This document shows positions 26,394-34,852 of a stretch of 64,000 nt of DNA, piece by piece. The notes beneath the pieces are model-generated. The model was not told the DNA's origin, searched no databases, and saw only the letters and a program-made list of their open reading frames with translations. This DNA is from Bacteroides uniformis (lineage in GTDB: Bacteria; Bacteroidota; Bacteroidia; Bacteroidales; Bacteroidaceae): contig NZ_CP102263.1 in assembly GCF_025147485.1 (NCBI RefSeq), positions 4,539,501-4,603,500 of the forward strand, read 5' to 3'. Position 1 is the stretch's first letter. Every line of letters starts with the position of its first letter. The translations under genes and the position numbers were made by a program.

Positions 26394-27089
26394 ATGAAAA
26401 AGATAACAATAGCAATCGACGGTTTTTCCTCTTGCGGGAAAAGCACTATGGCCAAAGACCTCGCCCGCGAAATCGGTTACATATATATAGATAGTGGTGC
26501 CATGTATCGGGCAGTAACATTATATAGTATAGAGAATGGTATTTTCCAGGGTGACCGCATAGATGCCGAAAAACTGAAAAGTCTAATAAAGGATATACAT
26601 ATTTCTTTCCGCCTGAACCCCGAAACCGGACGCCCGGATACCTACCTGAACGGAGTAAATGTAGAAAACAAAATCCGTACCATGGAAGTATCTTCACGTG
26701 TCAGCCCCATTGCAACATTGGATTTCGTACGCGAAGCTATGGTGGCACAGCAACAAGAGATGGGCAAGGCCAAGGGTATCGTTATGGATGGGCGCGACAT
26801 CGGCACTACCGTTTTTCCGGATGCCGAGCTGAAAATTTTTGTAACCGCCACCCCCGAGATACGGGCACAACGCCGCTATGACGAACTAAAGGCCAAAGGG
26901 GAAGAAGCCAGCTTTGACGAAATTCTGGAAAATGTGAAACAACGGGACTATATTGACCAAAACCGGGATGTAAGTCCGCTGCGCAAAGCTTCTGACGCTT
27001 TATTGTTGGACAACAGCCACCTGAGCATTTCCCAACAAAAGGAATGGCTGGCGGAACAATTCGAACGGGTTATAAAGGAGAAGAACTGA
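26394..27089 (+). CDS. cmk: Cytidylate kinase
   Basis: This 231-residue kinase phosphorylates CMP and dCMP. Landmarks are the P-loop [17 protein letters not shown] (residues 6-22), [12 protein letters not shown], and [32 protein letters not shown]. ispH starts seven bases after its stop, so they form an operon. A second, divergent cytidylate-kinase-like protein is encoded at 61852. Confidence 0.96.
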   Translation: MKKITIAIDGFSSCGKSTMAKDLAREIGYIYIDSGAMYRAVTLYSIENGIFQGDRIDAEKLKSLIKDIHISFRLNPETGRPDTYLNGVNVENKIRTMEVSSRVSPIATLDFVREAMVAQQQEMGKAKGIVMDGRDIGTTVFPDAELKIFVTATPEIRAQRRYDELKAKGEEASFDEILENVKQRDYIDQNRDVSPLRKASDALLLDNSHLSISQQKEWLAEQFERVIKEKN

Positions 27090-27096
27090 ACCGGAT

Positions 27097-27963
27097 ATGG
27101 CAAAAGTAGAAATAGACGAAGGCTCCGGCTTCTGTTTCGGAGTTGTCACCGCAATAAACAAGGCAGAAGAGGAACTGGCGAAAGGAGGAACCCTCTATTG
27201 TCTGGGAGACATCGTGCACAACAGCCGTGAAGTGGAACGCCTGAAGGCAATGGGGCTGATTACCATCAACCATGAGGAATTCAACCACCTCCACAACGCC
27301 AAAGTGCTGCTGCGTGCTCATGGAGAGCCCCCTGAAACTTATGACATTGCCCGCCGCAACAATATAGAAATCATTGACGCAACCTGCCCGGTCGTACTCC
27401 GCCTGCAAAAGAAGATTAAGCAAGAGTACGTCCAGGAAGACAACCGCGACAAGCAAATTGTCATCTATGGCAAAAATGGACACGCCGAAGTACTGGGTCT
27501 GGTAGGACAAACCACCGGAAAGGCCATCGTCATCGAAAAGCAGGAAGAGGCAAGGAAACTGGATTTCAGCAAAGACATCCGTCTCTACTCCCAGACCACA
27601 AAGTCTCTGGACGGATTTCAAAACATTGTGAAATACATAGAGGGACATATCTCACCGAAAGTCACTTTCGAGTCCTATGACACTATCTGCCGACAAGTAG
27701 CAAACCGGATACCTAATATCCGGAAATTTGCAGCTTCCCATGATTTAATATTCTTTGTCAGCGGCAAAAAAAGCTCTAACGGCAAGATGCTGTTCAGTGA
27801 GTGTAAAAAAGTCAATGCCAATTCACATTTGATAGACAGTGCCGAAGAAATAGATAGTTCTCTGTTAGCCGGTGCCAATTCCATCGGTGTCTGCGGAGCC
27901 ACTTCCACCCCCAAATGGCTGATGGAAGAAATTTCAGAAGCCATAAAGTCAAAACTTAAATAA
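27097..27963 (+). CDS. ispH: 4-hydroxy-3-methylbut-2-enyl diphosphate reductase
   Basis: This 288-residue iron-sulfur enzyme catalyses the last step of the MEP isoprenoid pathway, yielding IPP and DMAPP. The three cluster cysteines are in GFCFGV (Cys13), ATCPVV (near 97) and GVCGATSTP (near 265). RAHGEPPE and SQTT are also present. It follows cmk by seven bases. Confidence 0.97.
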   Translation: MAKVEIDEGSGFCFGVVTAINKAEEELAKGGTLYCLGDIVHNSREVERLKAMGLITINHEEFNHLHNAKVLLRAHGEPPETYDIARRNNIEIIDATCPVVLRLQKKIKQEYVQEDNRDKQIVIYGKNGHAEVLGLVGQTTGKAIVIEKQEEARKLDFSKDIRLYSQTTKSLDGFQNIVKYIEGHISPKVTFESYDTICRQVANRIPNIRKFAASHDLIFFVSGKKSSNGKMLFSECKKVNANSHLIDSAEEIDSSLLAGANSIGVCGATSTPKWLMEEISEAIKSKLK

Positions 27964-28007
27964 CAGTTTGTCATCCTTTTGGAACAGCAAATTAACGTAA
28001 TTTATTA

Positions 28008-28036
28008 GTCACCGCCTCAGCTTTTTACTATCTTTG
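28008..28036 (+). promoter_or_regulatory. Promoter region of pfkA
   Basis: TATCTTTG at 28029-28036, with only a weak TTAG match about 20 bases upstream. The leader to the ATG is about 60 bases and A-rich. Confidence 0.55.
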
Positions 28037-28102
28037 CGGCATGAAAAAATAGTCCAAATCTATTTTTCATCATGATTATTAATACTAAACAAAAAGATTG
28101 TT

Positions 28103-29083
28103 ATGGGAACAGTTAAGTGCATTGGTATCTTGACATCAGGAGGTGATGCTCCGGGAATGAACGCAGCCATACGTGCCGTGACACGTTCGGCTATTTACAA
28201 CGGACTTTCAGTTAAAGGTATATATAGAGGTTACAAAGGTCTGGTAACCGGCGAAATCAAAGAATTCAAAAGCCAAAATGTCAGCAACATCATCCAGCTG
28301 GGTGGTACAATCCTGAAGACAGCCCGCTGCAAAGAGTTCACGACTCCCGAGGGCCGCCAGATTGCTTACGACAACATGAAGAAAGAAGGCATTGACGCCT
28401 TAGTGATTATCGGAGGCGACGGTTCGCTGACCGGTGCTCGTATCTTTGCACAAGAGTTTGACGTGCCTTGTATCGGGCTGCCGGGAACTATCGACAATGA
28501 CCTTTATGGAACAGATACCACTATCGGCTACGACACCGCGCTGAACACGATCCTGGATGCTGTGGACAAAATCCGTGATACAGCCACTTCCCATGAGCGC
28601 TTGTTTTTCGTAGAAGTCATGGGACGCGATGCCGGTTTCCTCGCTCTGAACGGCGCCATCGCCTCCGGAGCAGAAGCAGCCATTATCCCGGAATTCAGTA
28701 CGGAAGTGGACCAACTGGAAGAATTCATCAAGAACGGTTTCCGGAAATCCAAGAACAGCAGTATCGTACTGGTAGCCGAGAGTGAACTGACCGGCGGTGC
28801 AATGCACTATGCAGAGCGTGTAAAGAACGAATACCCCCAATATGACGTACGCGTAACCATCCTCGGTCACTTGCAACGCGGCGGTAGCCCTACGGCACAC
28901 GACCGTATCCTTGCCAGCCGTCTGGGCGCAGCCGCCATCGACGCCATCATGGAAGGACAGCGCAATGTCATGATAGGCATTGACCACGATGAAGTGGTAT
29001 ACGTTCCCTTCACGAAGGCCATCAAGAATGACAAACCCATCAAGAAAGACCTTGTAAATGTATTGAGAGAACTGTCTATCTAA
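28103..29083 (+). CDS. pfkA: 6-phosphofructokinase
   Basis: This 326-residue enzyme catalyses the committed step of glycolysis. Motifs are [55 protein letters not shown] (catalytic Asp) and [18 protein letters not shown] with Gly after GGD is the ATP-type signature, while pyrophosphate-dependent forms carry Asp there. A clean intrinsic terminator follows. Confidence 0.96.
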   Translation: MGTVKCIGILTSGGDAPGMNAAIRAVTRSAIYNGLSVKGIYRGYKGLVTGEIKEFKSQNVSNIIQLGGTILKTARCKEFTTPEGRQIAYDNMKKEGIDALVIIGGDGSLTGARIFAQEFDVPCIGLPGTIDNDLYGTDTTIGYDTALNTILDAVDKIRDTATSHERLFFVEVMGRDAGFLALNGAIASGAEAAIIPEFSTEVDQLEEFIKNGFRKSKNSSIVLVAESELTGGAMHYAERVKNEYPQYDVRVTILGHLQRGGSPTAHDRILASRLGAAAIDAIMEGQRNVMIGIDHDEVVYVPFTKAIKNDKPIKKDLVNVLRELSI

Positions 29084-29109
29084 TGACAGACAGTTCAGAT
29101 ACCCCATAA

Positions 29110-29145
29110 ACAGAGAAGGCGACATATGCGCCTTCTCTGTTTTTT
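29110..29145 (+). terminator. Intrinsic terminator of pfkA
   Basis: Twelve-base stem ACAGAGAAGGCG/CGCCTTCTCTGT with a 7-base loop followed by six T. Its T-tract overlaps the last codons of the convergent SDR gene. Confidence 0.92.
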
Positions 29146-29983
29146 ACAACCATTTTTTCACTATACTTTCCGTCCTCTCCCACAGTTCTTCCATCTGTAC
29201 ATGCCGGGTGTACTTCTCCGAAAGAGACTTGGGACGGCAACTGGCATTCAATGTCCCCGTACGTTTACCGGCATCCTCATCCAGCAATAAGCCGACAGCT
29301 GTTGCAGCTCCCTTACGGGGAGTACGGATAAAAGGCCTGAAAAGTATATCTGTCAGCGGGTCAAACCACATATGCATGGTGATGATATTGGTAGACACAA
29401 TCCCCGGGTCGGCCGCATTCACAACAATACCTTTGTGTTTGACGCGACTGGCCAAGTCGATGGTGAACAGAGTCAATGCCAGCTTCGTGTTGCTATATAT
29501 AGGAATGCGCCAAAAGCCACCCTTCCTTCCCCGGAGGAAAAAATCCGGAAAGTCAAGATGACCGATGGCATACGTACAAGATACCATATTCACAATACGG
29601 CTCCCCTCTCCCATCAATGGTAGCAGCTTGCGGGTCAGCAGGTAAGGCCCTACATAATTGACACTCACCGTCCGTTCCAGTCCGTCTTCGGTAATGCGGC
29701 GTTCCGTTTCCATGGTTCCGGCATTGTTCATCAGCAACGCCAACGGCTCTCCCCGCTTCAACAGATGCTCTGCAAATGCGGCCACTGAAGCCAGAGATGC
29801 CAAATCAATGGGAGCAGTCTCAATACGCGGATTACCGGTTTCACGCATCAGTAGTTGCCGCTTGGGTTCGGCAGCTTGGGGGTCACGGCATGCCATGATG
29901 ACCTGATAGCCGGCAGTTGCCACTGCGCGGGTAATTTCCATGCCCATGCCACCGTCTGCCCCAGTTATAACAGCTAAATTCAC
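29144..29983 (-). CDS. Short-chain dehydrogenase/reductase, probable 3-hydroxysteroid dehydrogenase
   Basis: This 279-residue SDR has the nucleotide-binding motif TGADGGMG (residues 7-14), NNAGT, and the catalytic Tyr-Lys pair in YSNTKLALT. The start is GTG at 29983; the next Met would cut the nucleotide fold. It is the third gene of an operon with an Old Yellow Enzyme-type reductase and a steroid 5-alpha-reductase-type membrane enzyme. That trio resembles the Bacteroidales cluster reported to convert bile acids to iso- and allo-forms, where the SDR acts as 3-beta-hydroxysteroid dehydrogenase. Family is certain, substrate is inferred from context. Confidence 0.85.
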   Translation of the reverse strand: MNLAVITGADGGMGMEITRAVATAGYQVIMACRDPQAAEPKRQLLMRETGNPRIETAPIDLASLASVAAFAEHLLKRGEPLALLMNNAGTMETERRITEDGLERTVSVNYVGPYLLTRKLLPLMGEGSRIVNMVSCTYAIGHLDFPDFFLRGRKGGFWRIPIYSNTKLALTLFTIDLASRVKHKGIVVNAADPGIVSTNIITMHMWFDPLTDILFRPFIRTPRKGAATAVGLLLDEDAGKRTGTLNASCRPKSLSEKYTRHVQMEELWERTESIVKKWL

Positions 29984-30019
29984 TTTAATAATTAAAAATT
30001 GAAAATTAAAAACTAAAAA

Positions 30020-31243
30020 TCAGCCTTTCGCTTCGATTTTCTCTATCTCCTTTTTCAGACAAGGTGGAAGCTCCTCCTTCAAATGCTGATGGCATACCAT
30101 CTCGATGGAATACATCCGGGCAATGCAATAATTACTATGCCGGCAGTTGCAACGTGCATTCTCTTCGGCACGCATGCGGTTGACGAACCCCGGCTCATTG
30201 AGCAGAGCACGTGCCATTTGCACAGCCTCGAAACCGTCATCCAGCACCTCATCTATCTTGTCCCTGGAAACCAGGCCACCCACATAAACCAACGGTATCT
30301 TCAAGGCGGCACGGAATTTCAAGGCATCTTCCAGGAAATAGGCTTCCTTAAACGGTACGCTCGGTATCATCCATTTGCCTACCATGCGTACACCGTATTT
30401 CAACCACCAGCAGGTCATGTAATGCGTCATGCTGCGGATAGGCATTTCGCCCCGCATGACATACATCGGCGCCTTACTGACGAACCCACCGCTCAAGACC
30501 AGCGCATGTGCTCCCGACTGCTCCAGCCTCCGGGCCACCTGCATCGTCTCATCCAGTTCCATCCCTCCACGGAAACCGTCACGCATGTTCATCTTCACCA
30601 GCACAGCCATATCACTGCCGGCAGCCTTCATCACTTCTTCCATCACCATATCCATAAAACGCATACGGTTCTGCAACGAGCCTCCGAACTCGTCTTTCCG
30701 ATGGTTGGTGGACGGGGACAAGAACTGGCTGATGAGATAGCCATGCCCTGCATGAATCTCTACAGAATCAAATCCGGCCTCCCGTGCCAGATTCACCGAA
30801 CGTCCATAAGCGCGCGCCATCTCCGGCAGCTCATCGGCACGAAGTCCGCGCACAAAAGTAGGAGAATAAAGATTGAAACCGGAAGATGCGCCGACAGGCA
30901 TACAACCGCAAATACTCTTATGGGACATATTGCCACAGTGTCCCAACTGGATGCCTGCCGCAGCCCCCTCCGCATGTATGGCATCAGTCAGCCTACGGAG
31001 TCCGGGGATAATCTCAGGACGCATCCACAACTGGCGGTCAAAAGACAAGCCGCTCTGAGTAACTGCCGCATAAGCAACAGTAGTCATACCTATACCGCCC
31101 GCCGCTACCGACCGATGATAGTCGAGCAACATGTCCGACGGAGCGTTTCCGGGACACATGCTCTCGAAAGCAGCCGAACGGATGGTACGGTTACGCAAAG
31201 TCAACGGTCCGAAAGTGACGGGGGTGAATAACTTGGATTCCAT
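30020..31243 (-). CDS. Old Yellow Enzyme-type NADH:flavin oxidoreductase, probable 5-beta-steroid reductase
   Basis: This 407-residue protein is an FMN-binding TIM barrel of the OYE family, with the usual N-terminus (LFTPVTFGPLTLRNRTIRSA) and active-site HAGHGYLISQFLSP. A C-terminal Cys-rich segment (CNCRHSNYC) suggests an iron-sulfur cluster remnant as in the BaiCD/BaiH branch, although the large C-terminal flavodoxin-type domains are absent. It reduces activated double bonds such as those of 3-oxo-delta4 steroids. It lies between the 5-alpha-reductase-type gene and the SDR in one operon. Confidence 0.85.
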   Translation of the reverse strand: MESKLFTPVTFGPLTLRNRTIRSAAFESMCPGNAPSDMLLDYHRSVAAGGIGMTTVAYAAVTQSGLSFDRQLWMRPEIIPGLRRLTDAIHAEGAAAGIQLGHCGNMSHKSICGCMPVGASSGFNLYSPTFVRGLRADELPEMARAYGRSVNLAREAGFDSVEIHAGHGYLISQFLSPSTNHRKDEFGGSLQNRMRFMDMVMEEVMKAAGSDMAVLVKMNMRDGFRGGMELDETMQVARRLEQSGAHALVLSGGFVSKAPMYVMRGEMPIRSMTHYMTCWWLKYGVRMVGKWMIPSVPFKEAYFLEDALKFRAALKIPLVYVGGLVSRDKIDEVLDDGFEAVQMARALLNEPGFVNRMRAEENARCNCRHSNYCIARMYSIEMVCHQHLKEELPPCLKKEIEKIEAKG

Positions 31244-31244
31244 C

Positions 31245-31279
31245 GTTATGAGTTATGAGTTATAAGTTATAAGTTATGA
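31245..31279. repeat. Tandem repeat of a 7-base AT-rich unit in an operon spacer
   Basis: Five copies of GTTATGA/GTTATAA fill the 72-base spacer between the 5-alpha-reductase-type gene and the OYE gene, right up to the OYE start codon. Similar AT-rich repetitive spacers occur at 16131, 29984 and 57902. Slippage could change the distance to the start codon. Confidence 0.75.
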
Positions 31280-31315
31280 ATTATTCATTTTCCATTTTCA
31301 ACTCTCCATTTTCCA

Positions 31316-32086
31316 TTAATAAAGAAATGGAATGATGCGTTTGCGCTTTCCTACCGCCTCATCACCAAACTCCTCCCGATAACGGCGGTGAATGGCATCG
31401 GCACGGGGAACAAGGTTGGCAAACGTCCACCAGACGAACACCCAGGCGGCGGGAGAAGCTGTGAGTATGGCAAACCCCGTCCATTCCACCAGTTCACCGA
31501 AGTAATTGGCAGAAGTGACGTATCGGTAAAGCCCTTTTCCGGGAAGATAATGCTTCGTATCACCTGGCCTGCGCAGATGACGTATCACATAGTCGGAATG
31601 CAAATTGACGAACATACCTGCAAAAAACAGAATGATTCCCAACAAGGCATGAGGTTTCAGCAAATAGGCCCAGCCATCGGCATACAAGCCTTCGGGAGCG
31701 AAATAGAACAAACCGCCCGCCTGCATCATCCCGTTCAAAAGGTTGAAGACGATACCCATCGCCATAATAGCTACCGGCATCCGGCTTTTACCTTTCAGCA
31801 GGAACGGAAAAATAAAGGCCCGCTGAAGATAGTGCAACTGAAACAGCAGGAAGAAGAAATATACCGGCACGGCAAATCCCGCTCCACTCTTCCCCCACAA
31901 CCCAAACATGACGATGAATACCGGCGCTTCCATAAGCACCCACGCCAGTTTATTATTGATGGAGATTCCCCACGAGGCAGTACGGAACATGCCATAACCC
32001 GCTTTGACAAAATAGAGTGCAATAAAGACAACCAATGCCACAGCACTCATTACCCACAGAAATATCTGAAAAGTTTCCTGATTCAT
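31316..32086 (-). CDS. Steroid 5-alpha-reductase-type membrane enzyme (DUF1295 fold)
   Basis: This 256-residue protein has six to seven membrane helices. The C-terminal NADPH-binding region is typical of 3-oxo-5-alpha-steroid 4-dehydrogenases: NLHSDYVIRHLRRPGDTKHYLPGKG-type, YVTSANYFGELVEWTGFA, and the ending YREEFGDEAVGKRKRIIPFLY. It should reduce the 4,5 double bond of a 3-oxo steroid to the 5-alpha (allo) form. It is first in an operon with OYE-type and SDR genes, which would give bile-acid or steroid stereoisomer conversion. A consensus-like promoter lies directly upstream. Confidence 0.87.
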   Translation of the reverse strand: MNQETFQIFLWVMSAVALVVFIALYFVKAGYGMFRTASWGISINNKLAWVLMEAPVFIVMFGLWGKSGAGFAVPVYFFFLLFQLHYLQRAFIFPFLLKGKSRMPVAIMAMGIVFNLLNGMMQAGGLFYFAPEGLYADGWAYLLKPHALLGIILFFAGMFVNLHSDYVIRHLRRPGDTKHYLPGKGLYRYVTSANYFGELVEWTGFAILTASPAAWVFVWWTFANLVPRADAIHRRYREEFGDEAVGKRKRIIPFLY

Positions 32087-32106
32087 AGTTCTTTATTTAT
32101 GCGAAG

Positions 32107-32136
32107 CAAAGATAAAGAAAACTCACAACAAACAAA
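32107..32136 (-). promoter_or_regulatory. Promoter of the steroid-reductase operon
   Basis: Minus-strand TATCTTTG at 32107-32114 and TTTG at 32133-32136, spaced 18 bases, about 20 bases before the ATG. A palindrome array begins about 85 bases upstream. Confidence 0.65.
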
Positions 32137-32220
32137 TCGTTTTCCCCGGATAATTGTTTTTTCATGCAAAAACCAGTGTTTTTTACTGAGAAGATTAAGC
32201 AGTAGAGATACGAAAATCTA

Positions 32221-32310
32221 ATCGTTCCATCATGGAGTAAATTTCATTCCACCATGGAGAAAAAACCGTTCCACCATGGTGGAACGATTTTTTCCCCGTG
32301 ATGGAACGAT
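32221..32310. repeat. Nested array of GTTCCAYCATGG repeats including a perfect 20-base palindrome
   Basis: The core element GTTCCACCATGG or a close variant occurs as ATCGTTCCATCATGG at 32221, CATTCCACCATGG at 32245 and the perfect palindrome CGTTCCACCATGGTGGAACG at 32267-32286, and inverted as TGATGGAACGAT at 32299-32310. The outer arms (32221-32232 and 32299-32310) are exact inverted repeats. The central palindrome has A6 on one side and T6 on the other, so it can serve as a terminator for gltA. The extra copies are not explained by that. Confidence 0.85.
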
Positions 32311-32332
32311 TTAAAAGATACAAGTCTAATCC

Positions 32333-33676
32333 TTACCGTTTCTTAATGGGCACATAAGCCACCTCATCCAAAACATTCTTATAGGCAGGACGGATAATAC
32401 GCTTGCCTTCGAAATTCAATTCTTCATTGCGATGTGCACACCAACCGACAATACGTGCCATGGCAAACAAAGGCGTGAAGATTTCCTGCGGCAGCCCAAT
32501 CATCTCGTAGACAAAGCCCGAATAGAAATCCACATTACTCGAAACCGTCTTGCCATTATTCTTCACACGGCCAAACACATCAATGGCGCGCTCCTCGAGC
32601 AGTTCAAGGAAAGCGAACTCGCGTTCTTTCCCTTTTTCGCGGGCAAGGTCGCGGGCAAGCTCTTTCAGCAGAATGGCGCGCGGGTCGGAAATGGTATAGA
32701 CGGCATGTCCGATACCATATATCAAGCCGGTCTTGTTATAGGCTTCCTTGTTGAGCATGCGGGTGAAGTAAGTATCAATCTCATCCACATTCGTCCAGTC
32801 CTGAATGTTTTCCTGCAGATGGTGGAACATATCGGCAACCTGGATATTGGCACCTCCATGAAGCGGCCCTTTCAAGGAACCGATACCTGCCGCTATCGAA
32901 GAGTAAGTATCCGTCCCGGTAGAAGAAGTGACACGTACGGTAAAAGTGGAGTTGTTACCACCACCGTGCTCGGCCTGAAGAACCAGCAGCAGGTCGAGCG
33001 TGCGGGCATCCAGCTCCGTGTAGTCCTTCTTCAGCATATAGAGGAAATTCTCGGCAATGGAAAGGTTTTCCTGCGGATGGCGGATATGCAGTGAACGGCC
33101 ATGGGTGGCATGGCGAAGCATGTTATAGGCATACGCAATGATGGTCGGGAATTTCGAAATAAGCTCAATGCTCTGCCGCATCAGATTATCGCGGGAAGTG
33201 TCATCTGCATCAGGGTCAAAACGATACATCTCGAGCACGCTGCGCGCCAGGATGTTCATAATGTTGTTTCCTTCGAGTTCAATGATATTCATCTTGGTCT
33301 TCTGCTCCAGCGGCATGTTGTCGTTGATGAGTTCACGGAAAGAAGAGAGTTCTTCCTTGTCGGGCAGGCGACCGGAAAGCAACAAGTAGGCAATTTCCTC
33401 AAAACCGAAACGCTTCTCTTTGATGATGGCGTGTGCCAAGTCATCCACATCATAACCGCGGTAGAACAATTTGCCGGGAATAGGCTTCAGCCCTCCACCG
33501 GGGATGCGTTCATAGCCGACCACATTGCCTATTTGGGTCAACCCCACCAAGACTCCCGTGCCGTCCTCATTACGCAAACCGCGCTTCACATCAAACTTCC
33601 TGAACAGTTCATTCTCAATCCGGGTAGCTTCCTTCAAATCTTCGGAAAGCTTGTAAATCAGATACTCCTTCTTCAT
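32333..33676 (-). CDS. gltA: Citrate synthase
   Basis: This 447-residue enzyme condenses oxaloacetate and acetyl-CoA. Conserved stretches include FYRGYDVDDLA, EHGGGNNSTFTVRVTSSTGTDTYSSIAAGIGSLKGPLHGGAN, GIGHAVYTISDPRA, and VDFYSGFVYEMIGLP. These hold the catalytic His and Asp. It is the last gene of the acn-icd-gltA operon, 12 bases after icd. The three enzymes supply 2-oxoglutarate for glutamate synthesis in an organism lacking a complete oxidative cycle. Confidence 0.95.
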   Translation of the reverse strand: MKKEYLIYKLSEDLKEATRIENELFRKFDVKRGLRNEDGTGVLVGLTQIGNVVGYERIPGGGLKPIPGKLFYRGYDVDDLAHAIIKEKRFGFEEIAYLLLSGRLPDKEELSSFRELINDNMPLEQKTKMNIIELEGNNIMNILARSVLEMYRFDPDADDTSRDNLMRQSIELISKFPTIIAYAYNMLRHATHGRSLHIRHPQENLSIAENFLYMLKKDYTELDARTLDLLLVLQAEHGGGNNSTFTVRVTSSTGTDTYSSIAAGIGSLKGPLHGGANIQVADMFHHLQENIQDWTNVDEIDTYFTRMLNKEAYNKTGLIYGIGHAVYTISDPRAILLKELARDLAREKGKEREFAFLELLEERAIDVFGRVKNNGKTVSSNVDFYSGFVYEMIGLPQEIFTPLFAMARIVGWCAHRNEELNFEGKRIIRPAYKNVLDEVAYVPIKKR

Positions 33677-33688
33677 AATCGTTTCGTT

Positions 33689-34849
33689 TTATTCGTTATT
33701 CCCATTTTCTATTCTCCTTACAATCTCCCGGGTGAAAGTCGAAGTGGACAGCGAGACGCCACCCGGCATAAAACGGGCCAAGTCGGCAGTAGCACGGGCT
33801 TCTGTGAAACTTTCCTCCAAGGCGTTCTCTATAAGAGAGGCTGCTTCCTTCCAACCCAGATATTCAAGCATCATCACAGCGGAAAGGATGATGGAACAGG
33901 GATTCACAATGTCTTTCCCGGCAATGTTCGGAGCCGTCCCGTGAGTAGCCTCAAAAATGGCATGCCCCGTTTTATAGTTGATATTCGCACCCGGTGCAAT
34001 GCCGATGCCGCCTACCATGGCAGCCAGTTGGTCGGACACATAATCACCGTTCAGATTCAACGTGGCAATCACGGAATATTCTTCGGGGATAAGCAACGTG
34101 TTCTGCAAGAATGCATCGGCAATGCAGTCCTTGATGACCAGACGCCCTTCTGCCAGCTCTTTACCAAACTCACATTCTGCCAGCTCGTACCCCCACTTCT
34201 TGAAACCGCCTTCCGTAAATTTCATGATGTTTCCTTTGTGTACCAAGGTCACGGAAGGCAGATGATGCTCAAGCGCGTATTGGCAGGCGGCACGCACCAA
34301 GCGCTCTGTTCCTTCTCTTGAAACGGGCTTCACGCCAAACGAGGAGGTTTCGGGAAAACGGACTTTTGTCACCCCCATGTCATCATGGAGAAAACGATAG
34401 AACTTTTCAGCCTCCGGAGTTCCGGCTTCCCATTCGATGCCTGCATAAATATCCTCGGTATTCTCACGGAATACGCACATATCCACCTTCTGCGGCTCTT
34501 TGAGTGGAGAAACAATACCCTTATACCAACGTACCGGACGTTGGCAGACATACAAATCAAGCGTCTGACGCAATGCCACGTTCAACGAACGGATACCTCC
34601 GCCGACAGGTGTTGTCAAAGGACCTTTGATGCCCACCTTATAAGTGCGGAAGGCTTCCATCGTTTCATCCGGCAGCCAGGAGCCGGTTTCGTGGAAAGCA
34701 CGTTCTCCTGCCAGCACTTCTTTCCATTCAATGCCACGCCGGTCACCATAGGATTTCCTGACAGCGGCATTCACGACAGCCTGCATGGATGGGGTCACTT
34801 CTGCTCCCACTCCATCGCCGGAAATAAAAGGTACAGTAATTTTTTCCAT
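33689..34849 (-). CDS. icd: Isocitrate dehydrogenase (cofactor type uncertain)
   Basis: This 386-residue enzyme oxidatively decarboxylates isocitrate to 2-oxoglutarate. Family landmarks are [45 protein letters not shown] and [17 protein letters not shown]. At the positions that fix coenzyme use in E. coli Icd (Lys344 and Tyr345 of HGTAPKY), this protein has Asn and Ile. Ile is the residue found in NAD-dependent forms. The Tyr391 equivalent looks like Ala, while an Arg at the 395 position remains. The cofactor is therefore uncertain. It lies three bases after the aconitase gene. Confidence 0.93.
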   Translation of the reverse strand: MEKITVPFISGDGVGAEVTPSMQAVVNAAVRKSYGDRRGIEWKEVLAGERAFHETGSWLPDETMEAFRTYKVGIKGPLTTPVGGGIRSLNVALRQTLDLYVCQRPVRWYKGIVSPLKEPQKVDMCVFRENTEDIYAGIEWEAGTPEAEKFYRFLHDDMGVTKVRFPETSSFGVKPVSREGTERLVRAACQYALEHHLPSVTLVHKGNIMKFTEGGFKKWGYELAECEFGKELAEGRLVIKDCIADAFLQNTLLIPEEYSVIATLNLNGDYVSDQLAAMVGGIGIAPGANINYKTGHAIFEATHGTAPNIAGKDIVNPCSIILSAVMMLEYLGWKEAASLIENALEESFTEARATADLARFMPGGVSLSTSTFTREIVRRIENGNNE

Positions 34850-34852
34850 ATT

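Noticed and set aside
30083..31231. Long antisense reading frame of 382 residues opposite the OYE gene
   Set aside because: It is the complement of a well-supported family gene; composition is His/Arg-rich without a domain, as expected of an antisense shadow.
33101..34321. Antisense reading frame of 406 residues across gltA and icd
   Set aside because: It spans two genes with clear family motifs on the other strand and has no promoter or domain.
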